From: an uncultured Erysipelotrichaceae bacterium
GTDB taxonomy: Bacteria > Bacillota_I > Bacilli_A > RF39 > UBA660
Reading direction: 5' to 3'
NCBI GenBank assembly: GCA_902766135.1
Contig: CACXCK010000061.1
Span: 1-7,721, forward strand
Length of the DNA: 7,721 bases
Shown here: piece by piece, positions 1 to 5,513 of the stretch
Numbering within the stretch: position 1 is the first letter of the stretch
How the letters are laid out: every line of letters starts with the position of its first letter
Position numbers and translations under genes: made by a program
The notes under the pieces: generated by a model
The model's database searches: none
What the model was told of the DNA's origin: nothing
The model's input: only the letters and a program-made list of their open reading frames with translations

Positions 1-1
1 A

Positions 2-211
2 AAACAAAATCATGGATATAGATATACATTATTTAAAGGTGTGGAAAAAAATCAAGCATATACACATCTGATTTGTGCTGCCCAAAACATGAAAAATATA
101 GCAATAAAAAGAAGTAATGTAGATAAAATTAAAGAAAAATCGCTTCAAATTACTGATATTTTCAAAAAAATATTAAATTGTTTAAATATTTTTAAAAAAA
201 TTTATGCATAA
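2..211 (+). CDS. Transposase, C-terminal fragment (IS1182-like), 5' end outside window
   Basis: This is an open frame entering from the left edge and ending at TAA (209-211), giving 69 residues. The segment HGYRYTLFKGVEKNQAYTHL followed by ICAAQNMKNIA resembles the C-terminal end of IS1182-family DDE transposases, where a motif of the type HGLRYTRYRGLKK is followed by a helix ending in NLKKLA. The catalytic DDE residues would lie upstream and cannot be seen, so it is unknown whether the gene is intact or a remnant. A Lys-rich tail follows the conserved part. The family call rests on remembered motif similarity only; related DDE families share this general layout. A long hairpin follows immediately after the stop. 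Confidence 0.72.
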   Translation, partial: KQNHGYRYTLFKGVEKNQAYTHLICAAQNMKNIAIKRSNVDKIKEKSLQITDIFKKILNCLNIFKKIYA

Positions 212-213
212 GA

Positions 214-241
214 AAACCTCATATTTTAAAATATGGGGTTT
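214..241 (+). terminator. Perfect 14-bp hairpin after the transposase gene
   Basis: Bases 214-227 pair with 228-241, with one G-T wobble (T219/G236) and no spare loop bases. It begins 2 bases after the transposase stop. The run of T after it is only three bases, so it may act as a bidirectional terminator, or it may be a structural element of the IS end that blocks incoming transcription. Confidence 0.5.
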
Positions 242-254
242 GTCTACATTCTGG

Positions 255-281
255 GAATTATTGATTAATAATTCTTTTTTT
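255..281 (+). terminator. Small AT-rich palindrome with T7 tract (weak terminator or operator)
   Basis: GAATTATT (255-262) and AATAATTC (267-274) form a perfect 8-bp stem with a GATT loop, followed by seven T (275-281). The shape is that of an intrinsic terminator, but only one pair is G-C. It also overlaps the -35 box of the downstream promoter, so an operator is equally plausible. Confidence 0.35.
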
Positions 282-289
282 GTTATACT
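261..289 (+). promoter_or_regulatory. Predicted promoter of the surface-protein gene
   Basis: TTGATT (261-266) is a -35 box, followed by a 17-base spacer and TATACT (284-289) as the -10 box, with an extended TG at 281-282. The predicted transcription start is near A296, only about 14 bases before the ATG at 310. The string TGTTATACTT (281-290) recurs exactly upstream of parE (5489-5498). Confidence 0.65.
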
Positions 290-309
290 TGTTTTAGAGT
301 AGGGTTGAT

Positions 310-2181
310 ATGATGGATAAAGAAGCTTGGACTTTTAAAAATATTTTTCAAAGGCAAACAAAGCTTGCTGCATATATTATAATATGTGCAACGCTTGTAG
401 TAATAGGTGCCTCTTACGCATTATTCTTTCAAGTAGATAGTAATACTAACAATCAAATAGTAGAAGCAGGAGATTTAACATTTACTTACTCAAATGAAAC
501 AGTTATTAATAATTCTATTTGCTTTGAACCAATGAGCTTAGATGAAGCAAATCTCTATGCTAGTAGTTGTAGTTATCAATTAAGTATTAGAAATACTGGG
601 TCTTTAATTGCAGATTATAACCTTTTCTTAGTTCCAAGAGAAGATAATACAGCAGACTTATCTAATTTAAAAATAATAATAAGACAAAATGGCACTCAAT
701 TATCAGGATATCCCAAAGGTGTAGTAAGTGGAGAAGGAGATGCTACCCATGTAGGCACTACAGATGCCTTCTTAACAGGAAGTATAAATCCAAGTGATAC
801 TATTTTGTATAGTGCTCAGATATATGTAGATGATGCTACTAACTTTACTTCTAGTGAGAACAAAAAAGTATCTATAGATATAAGAGGGGCATTGGTAGTA
901 AGTGACGTAAATCCTATAACAAGCGAAAAACCACAAGCAAGTGTTACATTAGCTAGATTGCAAGCCTTAAATCCTAGTCTTGCCTTAACAACGTCAACCT
1001 TATCTAACCCAGATTATAGTATTACAGCGCCAAGAGAGGCTAATCTAAATGAAGACGGTAAAGCAGAACAAACAAGTGGATTGTTTGAGACTGTTGATGA
1101 CTATGGAATTAGCTACTACTTTAGAGGAGATGTAACAAATAATTACGTTAAGTTTGGTAAGTGGCAAACAGATTATTATATCAAAGGAGAGTCTGGAGGC
1201 GGTCTATTGTCTAATACAAATGACAAAATATTAGCTTCTACTTTAGAAATGAATATCAATAATGAAAATGATTTAGATTTTAAAAAGATTGTGAATGAGA
1301 ATGACTACACTAGTTGTGATCCTTTTATTAGTGATTGCACTAAAATAGCAAGTGCAGGAGATGATATGTACTGGAGAATAGTACGTATTAATGGAGACGG
1401 AACAATCAGAATGATATATGACGGAACAAGTGCTCATGGCAAAGAAGACGTTGATGATGATGCGACATTATTTAGAAGCATAGGAAGAAGTCTTTTTAAT
1501 GAAAACTATAATGACAACGCTTACGTAGGCTATATGTATGGAACTCCTGGTTCTACTAATTATAATGATACTCATGCAAACATCAATAATAGTATAATAA
1601 AAAACTATATAGATAGTTGGTATCAAAGCCAATTGACTAATTATGCAAGTTATATATCAGACACTCTATTTTGTAATGATAGAAGCATAGGAAGCGATGA
1701 AGCGATAGAGTATGCCACAAACAATTATGGAGAAACATATGGAAAACTTGGATACGGAACAAATACAACATTGTATGGAGGAAATAGTAGAGTAATAGAA
1801 GAGATTGCTCTAGGAAAAGGAAATAAAGCAACATTAAAGTGTAATAATAAGAATGACGCGTTCACAGTAGGTGATACAATAAAAGGAAATGGAGCTTTGG
1901 ACTATCCAGTAGGACTACTTACAATAGACGAAGCAAATATGGCTGGAGGTGCCTGGGACGAGAATTATAACTATTATTTAATAACCGGAAATGGGTATTG
2001 GACGGGCTCGCCTCGTGGCTATGATGATGGTTATGCCGGCGTACGCAATGTCAGTCTCGCTGGGCACTTGGGCAGCAGTAATGTCAATGGTACTTACGGC
2101 GTGCGGCCAGTTATAAATCTGAAGTCTGATAGTCTGAAGTCGGGCTCAGGTACAATCTCAAGCCCTTATGAGGTAGAATAG
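310..2181 (+). CDS. Exported surface protein with SipW-type signal and lectin-like, probably DGR-diversified C-terminus
   Basis: The product is 623 residues. Residues 19-42 form one hydrophobic segment after a basic stretch, ending GASYA-LFF, which fits a SipW/TasA-type signal with possible cleavage after A37. A TasA-like extracellular segment follows. The central and C-terminal part (about 354-623) has YWRIVRINGDGTIRM, CNDRS, YPVGLLTIDEANMAGG, YWTGSP (563-568) and GVRPVINL (597-604). These are motifs of a large group of gut-Firmicute surface proteins whose end resembles C-type-lectin/formylglycine-enzyme-like or DUF6273-like folds. Six cysteines outside the membrane segment (71, 87, 336, 343, 455, 511) could form three disulfides. 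No LPXTG anchor is seen. AGGG (301-304) is the ribosome binding site; the ATG at 313 is an equally good start. Codons in the last ~60 residues are strikingly unlike the rest: Arg is CGN there but AGA nearly everywhere upstream, matching a DGR variable repeat. The ligand is unknown; surface binding is inferred. Confidence 0.85.
   Translation: MMDKEAWTFKNIFQRQTKLAAYIIICATLVVIGASYALFFQVDSNTNNQIVEAGDLTFTYSNETVINNSICFEPMSLDEANLYASSCSYQLSIRNTGSLIADYNLFLVPREDNTADLSNLKIIIRQNGTQLSGYPKGVVSGEGDATHVGTTDAFLTGSINPSDTILYSAQIYVDDATNFTSSENKKVSIDIRGALVVSDVNPITSEKPQASVTLARLQALNPSLALTTSTLSNPDYSITAPREANLNEDGKAEQTSGLFETVDDYGISYYFRGDVTNNYVKFGKWQTDYYIKGESGGGLLSNTNDKILASTLEMNINNENDLDFKKIVNENDYTSCDPFISDCTKIASAGDDMYWRIVRINGDGTIRMIYDGTSAHGKEDVDDDATLFRSIGRSLFNENYNDNAYVGYMYGTPGSTNYNDTHANINNSIIKNYIDSWYQSQLTNYASYISDTLFCNDRSIGSDEAIEYATNNYGETYGKLGYGTNTTLYGGNSRVIEEIALGKGNKATLKCNNKNDAFTVGDTIKGNGALDYPVGLLTIDEANMAGGAWDENYNYYLITGNGYWTGSPRGYDDGYAGVRNVSLAGHLGSSNVNGTYGVRPVINLKSDSLKSGSGTISSPYEVE
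1996..2109 (+). repeat. Candidate DGR variable repeat (VR) inside the surface-protein gene
   Basis: These 38 codons (Y563-P600) are about 57% GC, whereas the block 1201-1260 of the same gene is 25%. Twenty-nine of the 38 codons end in C or T, and the other nine include only two ending in A. Presumed variable residues G566, R569, G570, D572-Y575, G577, S582-A584, H586, G588-N591, G594 and Y596 are all NNC or NNT. This is what A-to-N mutagenesis of template AAC/AAT codons yields. They alternate with an invariant-looking frame (YWT, SP, A576, VRNV, G585, L587, V592-N593, GVRP). Template and reverse transcriptase are not present, and the 5' boundary is uncertain. Confidence 0.66.
2118..2141 (+). 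repeat. Short direct repeat TCTGAAGTC, 15-base period
   Basis: TCTGAAGTC occurs at 2118-2126 and again at 2133-2141, in frame, so the protein reads LKSDS then LKSGS. It lies just downstream of the candidate variable repeat. It may be a small tandem duplication of a 5-codon unit. Confidence 0.6.
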
Positions 2182-2218
2182 GCTTATTCTGCCAGTGGGA
2201 GATTATTAGAACATTTTT

Positions 2219-2255
2219 CATCCAAAAATGACTCTTCATTTTTGGATGCTTTTTT
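2219..2255 (+). terminator. Intrinsic terminator of the surface-protein gene
   Basis: CATCCAAAAATG (2219-2230) pairs perfectly with CATTTTTGGATG (2237-2248) around a 6-base loop and is followed by C and six T. It lies 37 bases after the stop codon. It separates the surface-protein gene from truB. The 37 bases between the stop and the hairpin show nothing recognisable. Confidence 0.9.
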
Positions 2256-2256
2256 C

Positions 2257-2285
2257 TTGCAACAAATTATTATAAATGATACTAT
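2257..2285 (+). promoter_or_regulatory. Predicted truB promoter
   Basis: TTGCAA (2257-2262), a 17-base spacer and TACTAT (2280-2285), with an extended TG at 2277-2278. An overlapping alternative -10 is GATACT (2278-2283). It starts right after the terminator's T tract. The predicted transcript start near 2290-2292 leaves a leader of only about 10 bases before the ATG at 2301. Confidence 0.5.
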
Positions 2286-2300
2286 TTTGGTGGTGATATT

Positions 2301-3131
2301 ATGAATGGACTATTGTTTATTGATAAGCCAGAAGGATTAACGAGTCATGATGTTACGCACAAAGTGTCTTTAAAACTTCATACTAAAAAAGTAGGGCATA
2401 CAGGGACACTTGATCCAATGGCTACAGGGGTTTTAGTTCTGTGTGTTGGAACGTATACAAAGTTAGTATCATTACTTACCTCTAGTGATAAGACGTATGT
2501 TTTTACTATGAAGTTTGGGGTAGAAACAGATACTGGTGATATTACTGGGAATACAGTATCTACTAGTAATATTATTCCAAGTGAAGGGGAAATAGTTTCT
2601 AGTATGTTTGATTTTCCTCGGAAGTATGAACAAACGGTGCCCATTTATTCAGCAGTTAAAGTTAAAGGCAAGAGATTATATGAATATGCAAGAAATGGTG
2701 AGAACGTAGAATTACCAAAGAGAAAGGTATCTATTTATAATATGCAATTATTAAATGTAGAAGATGATGAAGCTACATTTTTAGTGAGTGTTTCTAAAGG
2801 AACATATATTAGAAGTTTAGTAGTGGATATTGCAAAGTCTTTACATACTTTAGGAGTTATGACTAGTTTAAGAAGAGTTAAACAAGGAAGTATTGATATA
2901 TCAAAGTGTATTAGTTTAGATGATGTTAGTAGTGATAAATTGTATTCAGTGAAAGATATTTTTGATTATGAAGAGTATGATCTTAGTGATATGGAATATA
3001 AAAGAGTAGAAAATGGAAATGAATTATCGATTAACAATGATAGTAAGTATATAGTTGTTAAATACAAGAAAAAAGATATTGCTTTTTATGAAAAGAATGA
3101 TAGCAAGTATCAGATTATTATGAAATTGTAA
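2301..3131 (+). CDS. truB: tRNA pseudouridine(55) synthase TruB
   Basis: TruB isomerises U55 of the T-psi-C loop of tRNAs to pseudouridine in the cytoplasm and also acts as a tRNA-folding chaperone. The 276-residue protein shows the family signatures in order: the N-terminal IDKPEGLTSHDV, the catalytic motif GHTGTLDPMATGVL with the nucleophile at D38, ETDTGDITG (about 76-84), YSAVKVKGKRLYEYAR, and SKGTYIRSLVVDI. A short C-terminal RNA-binding extension completes a length slightly under the common ~300. The start is supported by GGTGGTGAT (2289-2297), close to the ideal GGAGGTGAT. It has its own promoter and terminator here and is not beside infB, rbfA or ribF, its usual partners in Bacilli. 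Confidence 0.97.
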   Translation: MNGLLFIDKPEGLTSHDVTHKVSLKLHTKKVGHTGTLDPMATGVLVLCVGTYTKLVSLLTSSDKTYVFTMKFGVETDTGDITGNTVSTSNIIPSEGEIVSSMFDFPRKYEQTVPIYSAVKVKGKRLYEYARNGENVELPKRKVSIYNMQLLNVEDDEATFLVSVSKGTYIRSLVVDIAKSLHTLGVMTSLRRVKQGSIDISKCISLDDVSSDKLYSVKDIFDYEEYDLSDMEYKRVENGNELSINNDSKYIVVKYKKKDIAFYEKNDSKYQIIMKL

Positions 3132-3157
3132 GTGTCAATATAATTGACACTTTTTTT
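3132..3157 (+). terminator. Intrinsic terminator of truB
   Basis: GTGTCAAT (3132-3139) pairs perfectly with ATTGACAC (3143-3150) around an ATA loop and is followed by seven T (3151-3157). It begins directly after the TAA stop of truB. Confidence 0.92.
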
Positions 3158-3184
3158 GTGTTTGGTAAAGAAAATATATATAAT
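3156..3184 (+). promoter_or_regulatory. Predicted eno promoter
   Basis: A perfect TATAAT (3179-3184) lies 17 bases after TTGTGT (3156-3161), a weaker -35 that starts inside the truB terminator's T tract. The predicted transcription start is near 3191, the first base of AGGAGG, about 15 bases before the eno ATG. The surrounding AT-richness makes the -10 match less informative than it looks. Confidence 0.5.
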
Positions 3185-3205
3185 TAATTTAGGAGGATAT
3201 TTGAA

Positions 3206-4486
3206 ATGAACATTAAAGATATTAAAGGAAGAGAACTAATTGATTCAAGAGGTAATCCAACTGTTGAAGTAGAAGTGGTGCTTGATAATGGCATCACTGC
3301 TTCAGCAATGGTTCCTAGTGGAGCATCTACTGGTAGTAGAGAAGCGTTAGAGTTAAGGGATGGAGATAAGTCTAGATTTCATGGAAAAGGCGTATTAAAG
3401 GCTGTAGAAAACGTTAATACAATAATTAGAGATAAAGTTATTGGGATGGATGCCTATGATCAAAGAAAGATAGATGAAACATTAATTACTTTAGATGGAA
3501 CGCCTGATAAAAGTAAGCTTGGAGCTAATGCAATACTTGGTGTTAGTTTGGCTGTTTGTAAGGCAAGTGCTTTAAGTCTAAATAAACCTTTATATGAATA
3601 TTTAAATGGGAGTGATAAGTATATTCTTCCAACACCTATGATGAACGTTATTAATGGGGGATGTCATGCTGATAGTTCAATGGATTTTCAAGAATATATG
3701 ATTGTTCCTGTTGGGGCTAAAAATTTCCGTGAAGCAATAAGAATGGGTAGTGAAGTATTTCATACTTTAAAGAGTATTTTGGGTAGCGAAGGACATGTGA
3801 CGAGTGTTGGTGATGAAGGTGGTTTTGCTCCTAAATTATCTAGTAACGAAGAACCATTTAAGTATATTGTTAGAGCAATTAGTGAGTCAGGTTATAAGCC
3901 TGGTGAAGATATATGTATAGCAATTGATGTAGCAGCGAGTGAGTTTTATAATAAAGAGACTAAGTTATATGAGTTAAATAAAAGTGGTGAAGGAAATAAA
4001 TCTGTAGAAGAAATGATTAATTGGTACGAAGAATTAATAAGTAAGTATCCAATTATTTCGATTGAAGATGGATTATCGGAAGGAGATAATGAAGGATGGA
4101 AGTTATTAACTAATCGTTTAGGAAGCAAGGTACAACTTGTTGGTGATGATTTGTTTGTGACTAATCCAAGAATATTTAGTAAGGGAATAGAACTTGGGAT
4201 TGCTAATGCGATACTTATTAAGTTAAATCAGGTTGGAACTGTTACTGAAACCATGGATACAATTAAAATGGCAAAGGAAAATGGATATCGCTTTATTGTT
4301 TCTCATCGCTCTGGAGAAACGGAAGATGTAAGTATTGCACATTTTGCTGTGGCAAGTAATTCAATGCAAATTAAAACTGGTTCGATGTCCAGAACTGATA
4401 GAATATGTAAGTATAATGAATTAATGAGAATTGAAGATAGATTAGGTGATAGTGTCACTTATGCAGGATGGATGCCATATAGATAG
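3206..4486 (+). CDS. eno: Enolase (2-phosphoglycerate hydratase)
   Basis: Enolase catalyses the reversible dehydration of 2-phosphoglycerate to phosphoenolpyruvate in glycolysis, a cytoplasmic Mg-dependent step. The 426 residues match the usual ~430. Visible signatures are the N-terminal DSRGNPTVEVEV, the loop PSGASTGSREALELRDGD, QEYM (Q162, E163), GDEGGFAP with general acid E204, metal ligands D241, E287 and D314, catalytic base K339, the HRSGETED motif (H367-S369) and K390 in QIKTGSMSRTDR. All key residues are kept. Position 153 is Cys in NGGCHAD, where Glu or Ser is usual, in a mobile active-site loop. AGGAGG at 3191-3196 sets the start. No other glycolytic genes flank it; the following gene is coupled to it. 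Confidence 0.98.
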   Translation: MNIKDIKGRELIDSRGNPTVEVEVVLDNGITASAMVPSGASTGSREALELRDGDKSRFHGKGVLKAVENVNTIIRDKVIGMDAYDQRKIDETLITLDGTPDKSKLGANAILGVSLAVCKASALSLNKPLYEYLNGSDKYILPTPMMNVINGGCHADSSMDFQEYMIVPVGAKNFREAIRMGSEVFHTLKSILGSEGHVTSVGDEGGFAPKLSSNEEPFKYIVRAISESGYKPGEDICIAIDVAASEFYNKETKLYELNKSGEGNKSVEEMINWYEELISKYPIISIEDGLSEGDNEGWKLLTNRLGSKVQLVGDDLFVTNPRIFSKGIELGIANAILIKLNQVGTVTETMDTIKMAKENGYRFIVSHRSGETEDVSIAHFAVASNSMQIKTGSMSRTDRICKYNELMRIEDRLGDSVTYAGWMPYR

Positions 4487-4496
4487 GAGTATATAA

Positions 4497-5336
4497 ATGG
4501 ACGATTATAGGGGAAAAATTTTAGAGCTTTATTCAAAAATTGTCTGGATGTATTTAGATAATAAATTGACTATTGATGTGGCAAGGAGAGTATTAAAAAT
4601 TGGTAAATTTGACTTAGAAACATGGAAACAGAATAAAGATAAGGGAATAGATGTAAAAAAACAAATAGATGATCGATTACAAAAAAAGGTTGATGGAGTG
4701 GAAAACATTGAAGAAGCTTATTCTACATTACGAAGTGATTTGCACTATGCTGGATTAGATTCATTGTTTAATTTAGGAAAAGAAAATCTAGGTAAAGCAG
4801 CTAATAGTGAAGAAGGGGAAGAAAGAAGAATTAGGTTATTCATTGATATGTTAAGGAATGCCAAAACAGAAAAAAACTATTATATTAAGAATGAAGAACA
4901 GGCTAGTTTGGAATATAGGAATTTGTTAGCTAATATAGTTTGTTTTTATGTTAATGGTGATTATATTGAAAATGGAATAAATGAAGATGTTGTAGAAGCA
5001 ATAGTGGGAAGAATAATAAGACATTTTGTTGATGATCCTGAATATATTTTGGAAAAAATTGTACAAGTTAAGGAAATGATTTCAAAGAAAGCAAATAAAG
5101 GTATAATTAAAGAAGAAGTAAATAATGTTTTTAAAAGCATGAAAATTGAAGGCTCTCCTAGGTCTGCTCTTAATGTATTAAAAGAATATTTAACTGATGT
5201 ATATGTACGTGATAGAGCACTTGTACGTTCTCCAGAGCAGACTTTAATATTTGCCTCTTTATTTTCTGGATTATCTAAAGATGAATTGAGACAAAAAAAA
5301 GATGATTTTGATGCTGAATATTTAAAACATAGATAA
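4497..5336 (+). CDS. Uncharacterised helix-rich cytoplasmic protein, coupled to eno
   Basis: I do not recognise this 279-residue protein. It is rich in Lys, Glu and Asp, has no signal peptide and no hydrophobic stretch long enough to span a membrane, and looks mostly alpha-helical. Features worth noting are the N-terminal LYSKIVWMYLDNKLTIDVARRVLKI, a highly charged middle (about 100-125, with EEGEERR) and a C-terminal part around VRDRALVRSPEQTLIFASLF. The start is firm: AGGAG (4485-4489) overlaps the eno stop codon and sits 7 bases before the ATG, so the two genes are probably co-transcribed and translationally coupled. Runs of seven or eight A occur inside the gene, a possible source of slippage. 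Co-expression with eno does not reveal its function; none is assigned. Confidence 0.85.
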   Translation: MDDYRGKILELYSKIVWMYLDNKLTIDVARRVLKIGKFDLETWKQNKDKGIDVKKQIDDRLQKKVDGVENIEEAYSTLRSDLHYAGLDSLFNLGKENLGKAANSEEGEERRIRLFIDMLRNAKTEKNYYIKNEEQASLEYRNLLANIVCFYVNGDYIENGINEDVVEAIVGRIIRHFVDDPEYILEKIVQVKEMISKKANKGIIKEEVNNVFKSMKIEGSPRSALNVLKEYLTDVYVRDRALVRSPEQTLIFASLFSGLSKDELRQKKDDFDAEYLKHR

Positions 5337-5378
5337 AAAGATGAATATCAAAAAATAGTTAATTTATTAATTGATAAG

Positions 5379-5425
5379 AAATCAAGGACCTAGATGAATT
5401 TATTTCGTTTATCCTTGATTTTAAT
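5379..5425 (+). terminator. Long bulged hairpin ending the eno operon
   Basis: AAATCAAGGA (5379-5388) pairs with TCCTTGATTT (5412-5421). Inside it, 5391-5398 pairs with 5404-5411, including two G-T wobbles, leaving a two-base CC bulge and a 5-base loop. The total is about 18 bp, with a T-rich tail (TTTTAATTTG, then T6). It is most likely the intrinsic terminator of the eno-hypothetical operon, though the first T tract is short. Confidence 0.7.
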
Positions 5426-5469
5426 TTGCTTTTTTATTATGGTTTTGACATTCAATTGACTTTTTACCT

Positions 5470-5497
5470 TTGATAAAAGAAAAAAATCTGTTATACT
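5470..5497 (+). promoter_or_regulatory. Predicted parE-parC promoter
   Basis: TTGATA (5470-5475), a 16-base spacer and TATACT (5492-5497), with an extended TG at 5489-5490. The predicted start near 5504 gives a leader of about 10 bases before the parE ATG at 5514, so AGGTGA would be at the extreme 5' end of the message. Confidence 0.62.
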
Positions 5498-5513
5498 TAT
5501 CTAGGTGAATCGT

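Larger units (their letters stand above)
1..254 (+). mobile_element. Right end of a probable IS1182-like insertion sequence
   Basis: The transposase tail, the 14-bp palindrome at 214-241 and the following TTTGTCTACATTCTG (about 239-253) together look like the 3' end of an insertion sequence, with the last stretch as candidate right terminal inverted repeat. The left end and any target-site duplication lie outside the window, so the exact boundary near 254 is a guess. Confidence 0.45.

Noticed and set aside
1637..1834. Minus-strand open frame of 65 codons inside the surface-protein gene
   Set aside because: Low-complexity Leu/Phe/Tyr-rich product opposite a well-supported gene, with no ribosome site; it is a shadow of the AT-rich coding strand.
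1985..2181. GC-rich 3' end of the surface gene explained as a horizontally acquired or misassembled segment
   Set aside because: The frame and domain continue smoothly to the VRPVINL motif, and the bias is specific to NNC/NNT codons rather than a general GC rise, which fits adenine-directed mutagenesis better; it is not fully excluded without the template.
2378..2644. Minus-strand open frame of 88 codons inside truB
   Set aside because: It lies wholly opposite the conserved TruB catalytic region and has no family features of its own.
3946..4128. Minus-strand open frame of 60 codons inside eno
   Set aside because: Antisense shadow of the conserved enolase barrel; no promoter or ribosome site seen.
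4497..5336. CRISPR, tRNA or rRNA content
   Set aside because: No regularly spaced repeats, cloverleaf structures or rRNA-like conserved stretches were seen here or in any other part of the window.
5445..5450. Perfect TTGACA taken as the parE -35 box
   Set aside because: No acceptable -10 lies 16-18 bases downstream; the pair TTGATA and TATACT closer to the gene fits better.
5505..5513. GTG at 5505 as the parE start
   Set aside because: The GTG is part of the AGGTGA ribosome binding site that serves the ATG at 5514, and the MAKQ start agrees with Gram-positive ParE proteins.
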